A DNA stretch of 27,091 nt from an uncultured Helicobacter sp. (GCF_937893305.1 NZ_CALBGN010000002.1:1-27091); one strand, 5' to 3'. Positions 1 through 8,165 are shown, counted from the first letter of the stretch. Program-made: numbers and translations. Notes: generated from the sequence alone by a model not told the origin.

Positions 1-63
1 ACCAAAGAAGAAATCAAACAACTTGCAGAGTATATTACAGATTTAGGACATAGGGAAATATAG
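1..63 (+). CDS. C-terminal end of an upstream gene, possibly a small cytochrome c
   Basis: The window opens inside a plus-strand reading frame that gives 20 residues ending in ITDLGHREI before TAG. The preceding residues (EEIKQLAEYI) resemble the last helix of class I c-type cytochromes, where a phrase like 'EEIKALAEYI' follows the Met ligand. The haem-binding CXXCH motif would lie outside the window, so this is only a suggestion. The stop codon is inside the perfect hairpin at 58-83. The gene converges on ansB. Confidence 0.45.
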   Translation, partial: TKEEIKQLAEYITDLGHREI

Positions 64-83
64 CACCAAAGAAGGTGCTATAT
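58..83. terminator. Perfect 10-bp hairpin between convergent genes
   Basis: ATATAGCACC (58-67) and GGTGCTATAT (74-83) are exact reverse complements around the loop AAAGAA. The hairpin includes the upstream stop codon (61-63) and lies 11 bases past the ansB stop. Neither side has a long T run, so it is not a textbook intrinsic terminator. Its position between two convergent genes suggests a shared, bidirectional 3' end or RNA-stabilising structure. Confidence 0.55.
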
Positions 84-94
84 GGAATCCAAAA

Positions 95-1141
95 TTAATA
101 TTTTAGAAAATATTCTTGGATTTTCTTAGGATCATTTGTTTTTGTAAGCGCAAGGGCTAAAAGGATTCTAGCTTTTTGTGGATTTAAATCTTCTGCGCTA
201 ATAAATCCTAGTTTTGCATCTGTATCGCTAACTGCAACACGCCCTGCAACAACCCTTGAACTAACGGCAATATTTACACCTTGTTTTAAAAGCTCTTTTA
301 ACACTTCTTTTTGATTTTGATGAATACTTCCAGCACCACTTCCTGCAATCACTAAGCCTTTTGCGCCTTCATTGACAAGAGCTTTTGCAGCAGCTGCACT
401 TCCGTCATTTGAGTAAGTATAGAGAATATCTACTTTTGGAAGTGCTGTAAGTTTGCTAACATCAAAAGGAGATTTTTTTGTGTGTTCTTTTGTAACATTG
501 TTATAGAAGAAAACTTTGCCATCTACAATGTAGCCTAAATCACCAAAATCTGGTGATGAAAACGCATCAACATTTAAACTATGCGTCTTTACAACACCTC
601 TAGCACTTTGAATTTTGTCGTTCATTGCTACCATTACGCCTTTGCCCTTACTTTGTTTATCTGCTGCTAAAGCTACTGCATTATAAAGGTTTTTAGGACC
701 ATCTGCACTCATTGCAGTTGAAGGGCGCATAGCACCTACTAAAACAACAGGTTTATCGCTTTTGATTGTTAGATTTAAGAAATATGCAGTTTCTTCCATA
801 GTGTCTGTTCCGTGTGTAATTACAACGCCATCAATTCCGCTTGCAAAAAGTTTGTTGATTTCTTTTGCAAGTTTGAGTTGGATTTCATCTGTCATATTTG
901 AGCTATCAATATTTGCGATTTGTTGTCCAGAAATCTCTGCTAAATCTTTGATTTGTGGAACTGCTTGAATCAATACATCTACACCAACAACACCAGCTGT
1001 ATATCCTGTGGTAGCAACAGAGCTATCAATAGAACCTGCGATTGTTCCGCCTGTAGCAAGGATTGCGATTTTAGGCTTTGCATAAGCCATACCTGCTCCT
1101 AAAAACAAAAAAGTCATCATACAAAGCAAAAGTTTCTTCAT
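95..1141 (-). CDS. ansB: Type II (periplasmic) L-asparaginase
   Basis: 348 aa, the usual length of bacterial type II asparaginases, which hydrolyse Asn (and often Gln) to Asp (Glu) plus ammonia. Residues 1-21 form a Sec signal peptide ending AYA, so the enzyme is exported. The two family signatures are intact: ATGGTIAG with nucleophilic Thr33, and HGTDTMEETA with Thr112/Asp113. A third conserved block, VLVGAMRPSTAMSADGP, follows. The ATG has AAAGGAG just upstream, and a TATAAT box lies at 1184-1189, giving a leader of about 36 nt. The gene is monocistronic and convergent with the gene at the left edge. In related Campylobacter and Helicobacter this enzyme supports amino-acid use and host colonisation; that role is carried over, not seen here. 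Confidence 0.95.
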   Translation of the reverse strand: MKKLLLCMMTFLFLGAGMAYAKPKIAILATGGTIAGSIDSSVATTGYTAGVVGVDVLIQAVPQIKDLAEISGQQIANIDSSNMTDEIQLKLAKEINKLFASGIDGVVITHGTDTMEETAYFLNLTIKSDKPVVLVGAMRPSTAMSADGPKNLYNAVALAADKQSKGKGVMVAMNDKIQSARGVVKTHSLNVDAFSSPDFGDLGYIVDGKVFFYNNVTKEHTKKSPFDVSKLTALPKVDILYTYSNDGSAAAAKALVNEGAKGLVIAGSGAGSIHQNQKEVLKELLKQGVNIAVSSRVVAGRVAVSDTDAKLGFISAEDLNPQKARILLALALTKTNDPKKIQEYFLKY

Positions 1142-1183
1142 ACGATCTCCTTTATAAAAAATTTATCCTAATGGATTACTTGG

Positions 1184-1189
1184 ATTATA
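1184..1189 (-). promoter_or_regulatory. -10 box of ansB
   Basis: TATAAT read on the minus strand, about 43 nt upstream of the ansB ATG, with AAAGGAG in the resulting leader. No convincing -35 is visible, as is common for sigma-70 promoters in this phylum. Confidence 0.55.
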
Positions 1190-1278
1190 CAGCTAAAAGT
1201 ATTGTTTGTGTGTTAATTTTAGAAGAATTTTGTGAAATCTTAAGCATTTGTCCTTTAAGCAAAAAATAGCAGTAGGTT

Positions 1279-1287
1279 TGCTAGAAT
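1279..1287 (+). promoter_or_regulatory. Extended -10 promoter of tRNA-Glu
   Basis: TGCTAGAAT, an extended -10 (TGn plus hexamer) ending 13 bases before the tRNA 5' end. This would start transcription a few bases upstream of the mature tRNA. Confidence 0.6.
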
Positions 1288-1300
1288 ACCGATTCTTTTT

Positions 1301-1376
1301 GACCCTTTCATCTAGTGGCCAAGGATAATGCTCTTTCACGGCATAAACGGAAGTTCAAATCTTCCAAGGGTCGCCA
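1301..1376 (+). tRNA. tRNA-Glu (anticodon TTC)
   Basis: The 76-nt sequence folds as a cloverleaf. GACCCTT (1301-1307) pairs with AAGGGTC (1366-1372), followed by discriminator G and an encoded CCA (1374-1376). The D-arm TCTAGTGGCCAAGGA is typical of bacterial tRNA-Glu. The anticodon loop CTTTCAC gives UUC, and the T-loop is TTCAAAT. The stop codon of the convergent glycosyltransferase gene begins at the next base (1377), so there is no spacer. The T-rich run just beyond CCA could serve as the tRNA 3' end signal. Confidence 0.95.
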
Positions 1377-3191
1377 TTATTTTTTGCTTCCTGTAAATTT
1401 CTCCATTGTAACACTTGTGTTTGAGCTAATGTCTTTGCGCTTAATTACCTTGTAAAAAGTCATATAAAAAATTTTGCAATCCAGCAAAAAACTAAGATGA
1501 TCCACATACCAAACATCTAATTGAAACTTCTCTTCCCAAGAAATCGCATTGCGCCCATTTACTTGCGCCCAGCCTGTAATACCGGGTTTCACTTCGTGGC
1601 GACGCGCTTGCTCTTTAGAATAAAGTGGCAAATACTCCACAAGCAAAGGGCGTGGTCCTATGAAACTCATTTCGCCTTTTAACACATTAAAAAGCTGCGG
1701 GAGTTCATCTAGGCTGCTTTTGCGCACAAATTTACCAAAGCCTTTTAGGCGTTGATCATCTGGGAGCAGTTCACCTTTGCTATCACGCGCATTACTCATT
1801 GTGCGGAATTTGTAGATTTTAAAGATTTCGCCATTTTTGCCCGGTCGTTCTTGTGTAAAAAATACAGGACCCCCTAGCTTTATGCGGATTAGCAAGGCAA
1901 CAACACAAAGAATTGGAGAAAAAAGAAGCAATAAAATCAATGCTAAAAAGCGATCAAAAATGGGCTTAAAAATGTTCTTATAAAGACTTTTATGATTTTT
2001 GGATTCCAACTTTTTAGATTCTGTATTTTTAGAATTTAAAACTGCATCATATAGGGACAAGTATTGCTGCACTATGGAATCTATACTAAATTCTTTGCAG
2101 ATTTTTTCACGACTTGCAAGCCCAAATTTAGTTTGTAAATCCTTGTTGCTGCAAAGTTTTTCTAAAGCTTTTGTGAGTTCTTGTGTGTTTGCAACTTCAA
2201 CTAAGAATCCATTTTCTCCATCGCTTACAACTTCACGGCAACCCACAGCATTTGTGGTAACAATCGGCTTTGCCATACTTCCAGCTTCTAAAAGTGTGCG
2301 TGGAATCCCTTCTCTATAACTTGGCAAAACAAACACATCACAAGCTCCGATTAACTCTCTAATGTCTTTGCGCTCTCCTAGATAAATCACAGCATTTGAA
2401 TTTTTTAAAAAAGCTTCATCAACAGGAGCAATATTCCCTAAATCCACTCCGCCAACATATAAAAAAACAAAGTTTGGATTCCGTCTTTTTAAAATCTCTG
2501 CACTTGCATAATACTCTCTAACGCCTTTGTGTAAAATCGCGCGCGCTATCATTAAAACAAGCACACAATCTTTAGGGATGCTAGAATCTATAGAATCCAA
2601 AATCTTTGCGCGGATTGCATTGCGTTCATCAATGCAATAAGGCAAAAACGCTTGCGTATCAATACCAGAGCCTTTAATAAGGGCAGTTTTATTTGCACTA
2701 ACTAAGCCTTTTTTGACAAATAAATTTAAGTCATCTTGATTTTGAAACAGCACTTTTTTAGAAATTTTAAAGGAAATGCGATTTAGGAACTCTATAATAA
2801 AGCGGAAGATTTTTGCCTTTGCGTTGTTTTGGATATAGAAACTCCCAAGTCCTGTAAGGCTGTTTATCACATAAGGAATCCCAGCAATCTTAGCGGCAAA
2901 TGCACCAAAAATATTTGGTTTTAGCATAAAGGTATGCACAATATCAGGGCGCAATTCTTTTAAAATTTTGGCAATTTCTTGAATACTGCTTAATGCGCTA
3001 AAAGGATTTAAACTGCTTCGCTTAATGTGGTATTCTACGGCTTTAACGCCTAAGGGGGCAAATTTATCAAAATCTTCTCCCCTTGGAGTTAGGGCGATAA
3101 CTTCGTGTCCTTGTTCTTTTAAAGCTAGCATTATAGGAAGACGGAATCTAAAAAGATTAGAATCTGTGTGGGATAAAAATACAATTTTCAT
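1377..3191 (-). CDS. Fused GT4 glycosyltransferase and PglC-type phosphoglycosyl transferase
   Basis: About 604 aa with two complete enzymes. Residues ~1-380 form a GT-B glycosyltransferase of the GT4 PglA-like group: HTFMLKPNIFGA near residue 95, and the late EGIPRTLLEAGS block that binds sugar nucleotide. A Lys/Ser/Asn-rich linker (~390-410) follows. From ~415 there is a monotopic PGT domain: a hydrophobic re-entrant helix (FDRFLALILLLLFSPI), KFRTM, the catalytic Asp-Glu dyad in SSLDELPQLFNVLKGEMS, FIGPRP and GITGWAQVNGR. PGTs move a sugar-1-phosphate onto undecaprenyl phosphate; the GT4 half would add the next sugar. I chose ATG 3191 because AAAAGG precedes it. The longer frame to 3218 would begin inside the -10 box. 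Enzyme classes are secure; the exact sugars, and a role in N-glycosylation rather than LPS, are inferred. Confidence 0.88.
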   Translation of the reverse strand: MKIVFLSHTDSNLFRFRLPIMLALKEQGHEVIALTPRGEDFDKFAPLGVKAVEYHIKRSSLNPFSALSSIQEIAKILKELRPDIVHTFMLKPNIFGAFAAKIAGIPYVINSLTGLGSFYIQNNAKAKIFRFIIEFLNRISFKISKKVLFQNQDDLNLFVKKGLVSANKTALIKGSGIDTQAFLPYCIDERNAIRAKILDSIDSSIPKDCVLVLMIARAILHKGVREYYASAEILKRRNPNFVFLYVGGVDLGNIAPVDEAFLKNSNAVIYLGERKDIRELIGACDVFVLPSYREGIPRTLLEAGSMAKPIVTTNAVGCREVVSDGENGFLVEVANTQELTKALEKLCSNKDLQTKFGLASREKICKEFSIDSIVQQYLSLYDAVLNSKNTESKKLESKNHKSLYKNIFKPIFDRFLALILLLLFSPILCVVALLIRIKLGGPVFFTQERPGKNGEIFKIYKFRTMSNARDSKGELLPDDQRLKGFGKFVRKSSLDELPQLFNVLKGEMSFIGPRPLLVEYLPLYSKEQARRHEVKPGITGWAQVNGRNAISWEEKFQLDVWYVDHLSFLLDCKIFYMTFYKVIKRKDISSNTSVTMEKFTGSKK

Positions 3192-3216
3192 ACAGCACCT
3201 TTTAAAATTTGCAAGC

Positions 3217-3225
3217 ATTATAACA
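3217..3225 (-). promoter_or_regulatory. Extended -10 promoter of the PglA-PglC fusion gene
   Basis: TGTTATAAT on the minus strand, about 25 bases from the chosen ATG. Any longer upstream start codon would fall inside or before this box, which supports the start at 3191. Confidence 0.65.
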
Positions 3226-3258
3226 TTAAAAAGACAACAGATTTTAAGCGTGCAATTA

Positions 3259-3267
3259 TGCTATAAT
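3259..3267 (+). promoter_or_regulatory. Extended -10 promoter of the hotdog-protein operon
   Basis: TGCTATAAT, 23 bases before the ATG at 3291. It is divergent from the promoter at 3217-3225, so both genes share a 99-bp intergenic region. Confidence 0.65.
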
Positions 3268-3290
3268 GCGCCACTTTTAAAGGAGTTGTG

Positions 3291-3767
3291 ATGGAAGATG
3301 AACTCATAGAAGAAGAAGAGGATTTTTTAAACAAGTCTGATAATGACGCAGTAATTCAAAAGGTTTGCTTGAATATTAATCCTGCAAATGGCGTGATTAA
3401 AGAGCAGCGATATGGTAAGGCGAGTGTTTTATTGGAAGTTACAAATAAAATGGTGCTAGATAAACAAGGGCTTGCGCATTCTGGTTATTTGTTTTCAAGT
3501 GCTGCATATTGTGCGCTTTTAGCTGTTAATGAGCCAAATGGTATTATGATTGGTGCAGAAGTGAAGTTTTTAGCACCTATTGAGCTTGGCAATGAAGTCT
3601 TGTTTCGTGCGGAAACTTTGCAAGAAGATACAAAAAAACGTGAAGTAAAAGTTGAAGGCTTTGTGTTAGATATTAAGATTTTTGATGCGATTTTTTATGT
3701 TGCTGTGTTTGATAAGCATGTATTAAGCTTGCATATTACCAAAGAAATGGAAAAGAAAATGGGATAG
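3291..3767 (+). CDS. Hotdog-fold protein, putative acyl-CoA/ACP thioesterase
   Basis: 158 aa. The C-terminal ~130 residues look like a single hotdog domain: LDKQGLAHSGYLFSSAAYCA resembles the hotdog 'xxHGG' helix start, followed by GAEVKFLAPIELGNEVLFRA, the 'V.F..P...G' strand pattern of PaaI/FapR-like thioesterases. A short acidic N-terminal stretch (EDELIEEEEDFL) precedes it. It resembles a Helicobacter-conserved family (HP0420-like) for which a hotdog structure is known; the substrate is not established. The start is ATG 3291, five bases after AAAGGAG; the GTG three bases earlier is too close to the Shine-Dalgarno. The downstream phosphatase begins 9 bases after the stop, so the two are co-transcribed. 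Confidence 0.75.
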   Translation: MEDELIEEEEDFLNKSDNDAVIQKVCLNINPANGVIKEQRYGKASVLLEVTNKMVLDKQGLAHSGYLFSSAAYCALLAVNEPNGIMIGAEVKFLAPIELGNEVLFRAETLQEDTKKREVKVEGFVLDIKIFDAIFYVAVFDKHVLSLHITKEMEKKMG

Positions 3768-3776
3768 GGTAGAGAG

Positions 3777-4556
3777 ATGCGCATAGATTTACATAATCAT
3801 ACAAGTTTGTGCAATCACGCTACTGGCACAATGGAAGAATATGTTTTAAGAGCCATTGAAGAAGGCATTGATGTTTTTGGGTTTTCTTGTCATAATCCTA
3901 TGCGATTTGATCCAAAATATAGAATGCGTTTTGAAGAGTTGCCTTTATATTTGGAATCCATTTTGTCTTTAAAAGAAAAATATGCAGGGCAAATTGAAAT
4001 TTTAAGCGCACTTGAAATTGATTTTTTGCCACCTTTTATGGAAGATTTTTTATTTGAGATCCCATTAGATTATAGAATTGGAGCAGTGCATTTTCTAGGG
4101 GATTGGGGATTTGATAATCCAGAATTTATTAGAGAATATGCAAAGCGTGATATTAATGATTGTTGGGTGGAGTATTTTAAGGCAACACAGGCTTTAGCAA
4201 AGAGTGGCAAGTTTGATATTGTGGCGCATATGGATTTGCTAAAGGTCTTTAAATATTTCCCTACAAAAGATTTAAGAAAAGAAATAGAAACAACACTAAA
4301 AGTAATCAAACAAGCAAATTTGTGTGTAGAAATTAATGCGGCAGGCTTTCGCAAGGAAGTAGAAGAGCAGTATCCAAGCAAAGAGATTTTAGAGATGTGC
4401 TATACCTTAGAAATTCCAATTACTTTTGGAAGTGATGCGCACGCATTAAATCAAATTAATTTTAAGCGCAAAGAAATAGAAGCTTTAGCAAAAGAAATCG
4501 GTTATACAAAATGCGCAGTGTATCGTAAAAGAGACAGGGAAATGGTAGAATTTTAA
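3777..4556 (+). CDS. PHP-family histidinol-phosphatase
   Basis: 259 aa, typical of the HisK/HisJ class of histidinol-phosphatases that dephosphorylate L-histidinol phosphate in histidine synthesis. All PHP metal-site motifs are visible: DLHNHTSLCNH at the N-terminus (His6, His8), FSCHN (His39), SALEIDF (Glu), GAVHFL (His), VAHMDLLK (His) and GSDAH near the C-terminus (Asp and His). AGAG lies just upstream of the ATG. It is co-transcribed with the hotdog gene. No other his gene is in the window, so the assignment to histidine synthesis rests on family resemblance; other PHP phosphatases with different substrates exist. Confidence 0.8.
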   Translation: MRIDLHNHTSLCNHATGTMEEYVLRAIEEGIDVFGFSCHNPMRFDPKYRMRFEELPLYLESILSLKEKYAGQIEILSALEIDFLPPFMEDFLFEIPLDYRIGAVHFLGDWGFDNPEFIREYAKRDINDCWVEYFKATQALAKSGKFDIVAHMDLLKVFKYFPTKDLRKEIETTLKVIKQANLCVEINAAGFRKEVEEQYPSKEILEMCYTLEIPITFGSDAHALNQINFKRKEIEALAKEIGYTKCAVYRKRDREMVEF

Positions 4557-4622
4557 AGCGTGATTTAAGAAATTGAAAATTAAGTAAAATTGCGCTAAAT
4601 TCTCATCTCCACAATACAAATG

Positions 4623-4722
4623 CGGAGGGTATATGTCACTGGTGGGCATCGTGGGCTTCAAACCCATTTGGGCGGATAGGTGTCTATTTGCTGGGGAGTT
4701 CGATTCTCTCACCCTCTCGCCA
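4623..4722 (+). tRNA. selC: Selenocysteine tRNA (anticodon TCA)
   Basis: The anticodon loop CTTCAAA gives UCA, closed by GTGGG/CCCAT. A long variable arm forms an 8-bp stem, GCGGATAG (4672-4679) with CTATTTGC (4684-4691), around loop GTGT. The T-arm is GGGAG-TTCGATT-CTCTC (4694-4710). The acceptor pairs GGAGGGT (4624-4630) with ACCCTCT (4711-4717), then C, G and encoded CCA (4720-4722). If the usual 8-bp bacterial Sec acceptor is drawn, the outermost pair is C4623 against C4718, a mismatch, so the exact 5' end may be 4624. The D-stem ATGTC/GGCAT also forms. Presence of selC means the organism should carry selA, selB, selD and at least one selenoprotein, commonly a formate dehydrogenase; none are in this window. 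Confidence 0.93.
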
Positions 4723-4778
4723 CTTCATTTAAGGACTTTATCATAAAAACAAAAAACTATAAAGAAATATTATTACAA

Positions 4779-7700
4779 ATGAAATCTTCAAAAATGTTTG
4801 CTGTTCTAGCGTTGGTTTTTTTTGGAATCTTAACGCTTATGGGTGAAGTGTTTTCTTTTTTAAGCTTCTTGCCAAAGGTGCAATTTTGGTTTTTGGGATA
4901 CTTTGGCTATATTTGGGCGTTTGGTTTAGCCTTTGTTTGTTATGAAAAGAATCTGAAATTTGACAATGTTTTGTTAGAAAAAATATTAGGAGGCGTGATT
5001 ATTGTATTTGCGCTTCTTGTGCTTCAAGGATTGTTTTTTAGTAATGCAGGAATTTTAGGTGTTGCATTTAACAATGTTTTAAAGCCTATTATCACTTCTC
5101 TTGGAGTTTTTATTCTAGGACTTTTAATGTTAGGTTTTGGCGTGATGTTATACACAGAAAAATCTCCAAAAGAACTTTATAAAACCATCTTAAATGCACT
5201 TAAAGAAGATCTTAAAAAAGATCTAAAACAAGCTAAAGCCTCTAAAGATGTTCTACATAAAAATACAGAAAAACTAAAGGTTTTTTGGCAGAAGACAAAA
5301 GCGTTTTTTACGCCACCTGCAAAAAAGGATTCCATAAAGCCTGATATTGTGGAATTAAAAAGTGATCCAATAGAGGTCAAAGAAGAGCCTTTAGAAGTAA
5401 CAGAAGAATCTTCACAAGAGATTCCACAAAGCACAAAACAACAAGAAGAATTGCGTCCTTTAACCCTTGAAGAACTCATTGAGCAAAGCAAGGATAATCC
5501 TCCACCAAAAGAGCGTGTATCTTTTCAGTTTAAAGAAGAGGAAGAAGAGTTACCACAAGAGAATGTTGAGCCATTGGAATCAAAAAGTTTTGAAGAAGGG
5601 ATTGATGTGTTGCGTCAAGATATTGAACTTCCAATGCGTGAAGACAACCCCTTAGAAGAGACCCCCAAAGAGACAAAAGAAGATTCAATGATTCGTGTAA
5701 TTAGTGCAAAAAGTATTCAGCAAGACAGCTTTGATCCTATGCAGTTTCAAATGCAATCCATGGCAAGCTTAGAAAACTTTAAGCGTTTTGAAAAAAGTGA
5801 ACTTTACAGCAAAGAAGAAGAGCAAAAAGAAGAATCCATAAAACTTATCAAAAAAGAAAGCACAGCACAAGGTGAGCCAGAATCTTTTATAGAAGAGCCA
5901 ATTGAACAATCCTCAAAAGAATTTTCTAAAAAAGCCATTAAATCCTATCCCAAAAATCTCTATGCCACTACACCTTTTAGCGCATATTATGATAAGGATT
6001 CCGTTGGCACGCACGATCGTCTTGTGGATTTAGAAAGTTTCTCTAAAGAATATCCAAGCAGCAAAAACACACTTCCTAAGACGATTTTTTATTATGGCAA
6101 TACAGCAAGTGTGCATCCGCCAAAAAATATGGAATCCAAAATTACCCTTTCACAAGAAAATATTGAAGTTGCAGAAAATATAGAGCCTAAGGTTGTCCTT
6201 TCACAAGATCAGGCAAGCGTGGAAGAAAACATTGAGATTAGTGTAGAATCCAACATCCTACAAGACTCCATAGTTGCACCACAAACACAAGATCAAACGC
6301 TAAATCAAGAGCAAAATCAAATACCAGAGCCAATGCCGCAGCTAAAATATACCACAATCCCAAATGCGATTCCAACTTTTGATTATGGCTATACACATTA
6401 TAAAGAGCCAGCACAGCCTATACAAAATCAGTTAGCAATACACACAGAATCTAAGCTAAATATGGAATCTAAAATCTCCCAACAGCAAATTTTGCCACAG
6501 CAACCCAACAAACAACAAGATCAAACTGTTCCCAAAACCCAAAATCATCCACAAGCATTAAGCACACAAGAGCCAACGCCACCACAAATATTGCTGTCAT
6601 CACAAACAAAATCTACTCCAGAGCCACTGCCACAGCAAGCCCCACCACCAAGCGTGCAAATCCCACAAGAGAGTAGAGAAACATCAAGGAGTGTAGAAAT
6701 CGTAAAAACTCTAGAAGAAAATGTCGCGCTTTTAAAAGATTTAGAGATGACGCAAACACCTCAAGTATTGGAATCTAAAGATTATCAATTGCCTAAAGTA
6801 GAGTTTTTGCAAGAGCCAAAGAGTGCGCATATTGAAGTTGATGAAGCTGAAATTGATAGAAAAATTAATGATTTATTAAATAAAATGCGCGTCTTTAAGA
6901 TTGAAGGTGATATTGCGCGCACTTATTCTGGTCCTATTGTAACAACCTTTGAGTTTCGTCCAAATCCAAATGTTAAAGTTTCACGCATTTTGACTTTGCA
7001 AGATGATTTAGCGATGGCTCTGCGCGCTAAAACAATCCGTATTCAAGCACCAATCCCAGGCAAAGATGTCGTAGGTATTGAGATCCCAAACGCACAGGTA
7101 GAGACGATTTATTTGCGTGAAATTTTAGAAAACGATTTGTTTAAAAATTCCGCCTCTCCGCTAACTTTAGCTTTAGGAAAAGATATTGTAGGCAATCCTT
7201 TTGTAACAGATCTCAAAAAGCTCCCTCATTTGCTGATTGCCGGAACAACAGGTAGCGGGAAAAGCGTAGGGATTAATGCGATGATTTTATCCTTGCTTTA
7301 TAAAAATCCTCCAGATAAACTTAAACTTATAATGGTTGATCCAAAAATGGTGGAATTTAGTATTTATAACGATATTCCACATCTTTTAACACCGGTTATT
7401 ACAAATCCTAGGAATGCGATTTTCGCACTTGATGTAGCAGTTAAAGAAATGGAACAACGCAACGCACTGATTAGTGAAGCAAGAGTGAAAAATATTGAAA
7501 GCTATAATCAAAAAGCAGAAATAGAAGGCTTTGATCCTTTCCCTTACATTGTAATTATCATTGATGAATTAGCAGATTTAATGATGACAGGTGGCAAGGA
7601 AGCAGAAGCTTCGATTTCTCGTTTAACGCAAATGGCGCGTTCAAGTGGAATCCATTTGATTGTTGCCACACAGCGTCCAAGTGTCGATGTTGTAACAGGA

Positions 7701-8165
7701 TTAATCAAAGCAAATCTTCCATCACGCATTAGTTATAAAGTGGGGCAAAAAATAGATTCCAAAGTGATTTTAGATTGCCACGGAGCGGAATCTTTGCTAG
7801 GAAATGGAGATATGCTTTTTGCAATGGGTGGTGGAAATGTAATGCGTTTGCACGCACCATTTAGCACAGAAGAAGAGATTGAACGCATTGTAGAATTTAT
7901 CAAAGCACAATGCCCGCCACAATATGATGAACGCTTTTTGCAAAAAGAAGAACGCTCACAAGTGCAATCTAATGGAGAAGCCGATGATCTTTATGAAGAG
8001 GCAAAACGCATTATGCTAACAGAAGGCAAAACTTCTATTAGTCATATTCAACGCCGCTTAGGAATTGGTTTTAATAAGGCGGCAAATATTGTAGAGCAGA
8101 TGCAACAAAGGGGATTTTTAAGTAAGGAAAATAGCAGAGGATTGCGTGAAATTATTGGAGAGTAA
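4779..8165 (+). CDS. ftsK: DNA translocase FtsK
   Basis: About 1128 aa, longer than many epsilonproteobacterial FtsK. Residues ~5-125 hold four membrane helices. A long, low-complexity linker (~190-680) is rich in Glu, Gln, Pro and Ser-Lys. The motor domain follows: Walker A GTTGSGKSVG near 822, Walker B IVIIIDELADLMMTGG near 925-940, and VATQRPSVDVVTGLIKANLP. The last ~60 residues are the winged-helix gamma domain (TSISHIQRRLGIGFNKAANI) that reads polar DNA sequences. FtsK pumps the terminus region to the dif site at the septum and activates Xer recombination. I chose the ATG at 4779; the longer open frame begins inside tRNA-Sec and cannot be the real start. No strong Shine-Dalgarno precedes 4779, so the start is slightly uncertain. 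Confidence 0.93.
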   Translation: MKSSKMFAVLALVFFGILTLMGEVFSFLSFLPKVQFWFLGYFGYIWAFGLAFVCYEKNLKFDNVLLEKILGGVIIVFALLVLQGLFFSNAGILGVAFNNVLKPIITSLGVFILGLLMLGFGVMLYTEKSPKELYKTILNALKEDLKKDLKQAKASKDVLHKNTEKLKVFWQKTKAFFTPPAKKDSIKPDIVELKSDPIEVKEEPLEVTEESSQEIPQSTKQQEELRPLTLEELIEQSKDNPPPKERVSFQFKEEEEELPQENVEPLESKSFEEGIDVLRQDIELPMREDNPLEETPKETKEDSMIRVISAKSIQQDSFDPMQFQMQSMASLENFKRFEKSELYSKEEEQKEESIKLIKKESTAQGEPESFIEEPIEQSSKEFSKKAIKSYPKNLYATTPFSAYYDKDSVGTHDRLVDLESFSKEYPSSKNTLPKTIFYYGNTASVHPPKNMESKITLSQENIEVAENIEPKVVLSQDQASVEENIEISVESNILQDSIVAPQTQDQTLNQEQNQIPEPMPQLKYTTIPNAIPTFDYGYTHYKEPAQPIQNQLAIHTESKLNMESKISQQQILPQQPNKQQDQTVPKTQNHPQALSTQEPTPPQILLSSQTKSTPEPLPQQAPPPSVQIPQESRETSRSVEIVKTLEENVALLKDLEMTQTPQVLESKDYQLPKVEFLQEPKSAHIEVDEAEIDRKINDLLNKMRVFKIEGDIARTYSGPIVTTFEFRPNPNVKVSRILTLQDDLAMALRAKTIRIQAPIPGKDVVGIEIPNAQVETIYLREILENDLFKNSASPLTLALGKDIVGNPFVTDLKKLPHLLIAGTTGSGKSVGINAMILSLLYKNPPDKLKLIMVDPKMVEFSIYNDIPHLLTPVITNPRNAIFALDVAVKEMEQRNALISEARVKNIESYNQKAEIEGFDPFPYIVIIIDELADLMMTGGKEAEASISRLTQMARSSGIHLIVATQRPSVDVVTGLIKANLPSRISYKVGQKIDSKVILDCHGAESLLGNGDMLFAMGGGNVMRLHAPFSTEEEIERIVEFIKAQCPPQYDERFLQKEERSQVQSNGEADDLYEEAKRIMLTEGKTSISHIQRRLGIGFNKAANIVEQMQQRGFLSKENSRGLREIIGE

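Noticed and set aside
3192..3218. Nine extra residues on the PglA-PglC fusion
   Set aside because: They would start within the -10 box at 3217-3225, while AAAAGG properly precedes the ATG at 3191.
4623..4722. tRNA-Sec as an attachment site for a genomic island
   Set aside because: The tRNA 3' end is followed directly by ftsK, with no integrase and no repeated tRNA 3' fragment seen nearby.
4680..4778. Longer N-terminus for FtsK
   Set aside because: These codons begin inside tRNA-Sec. The membrane-domain start at 4779 fits the family.
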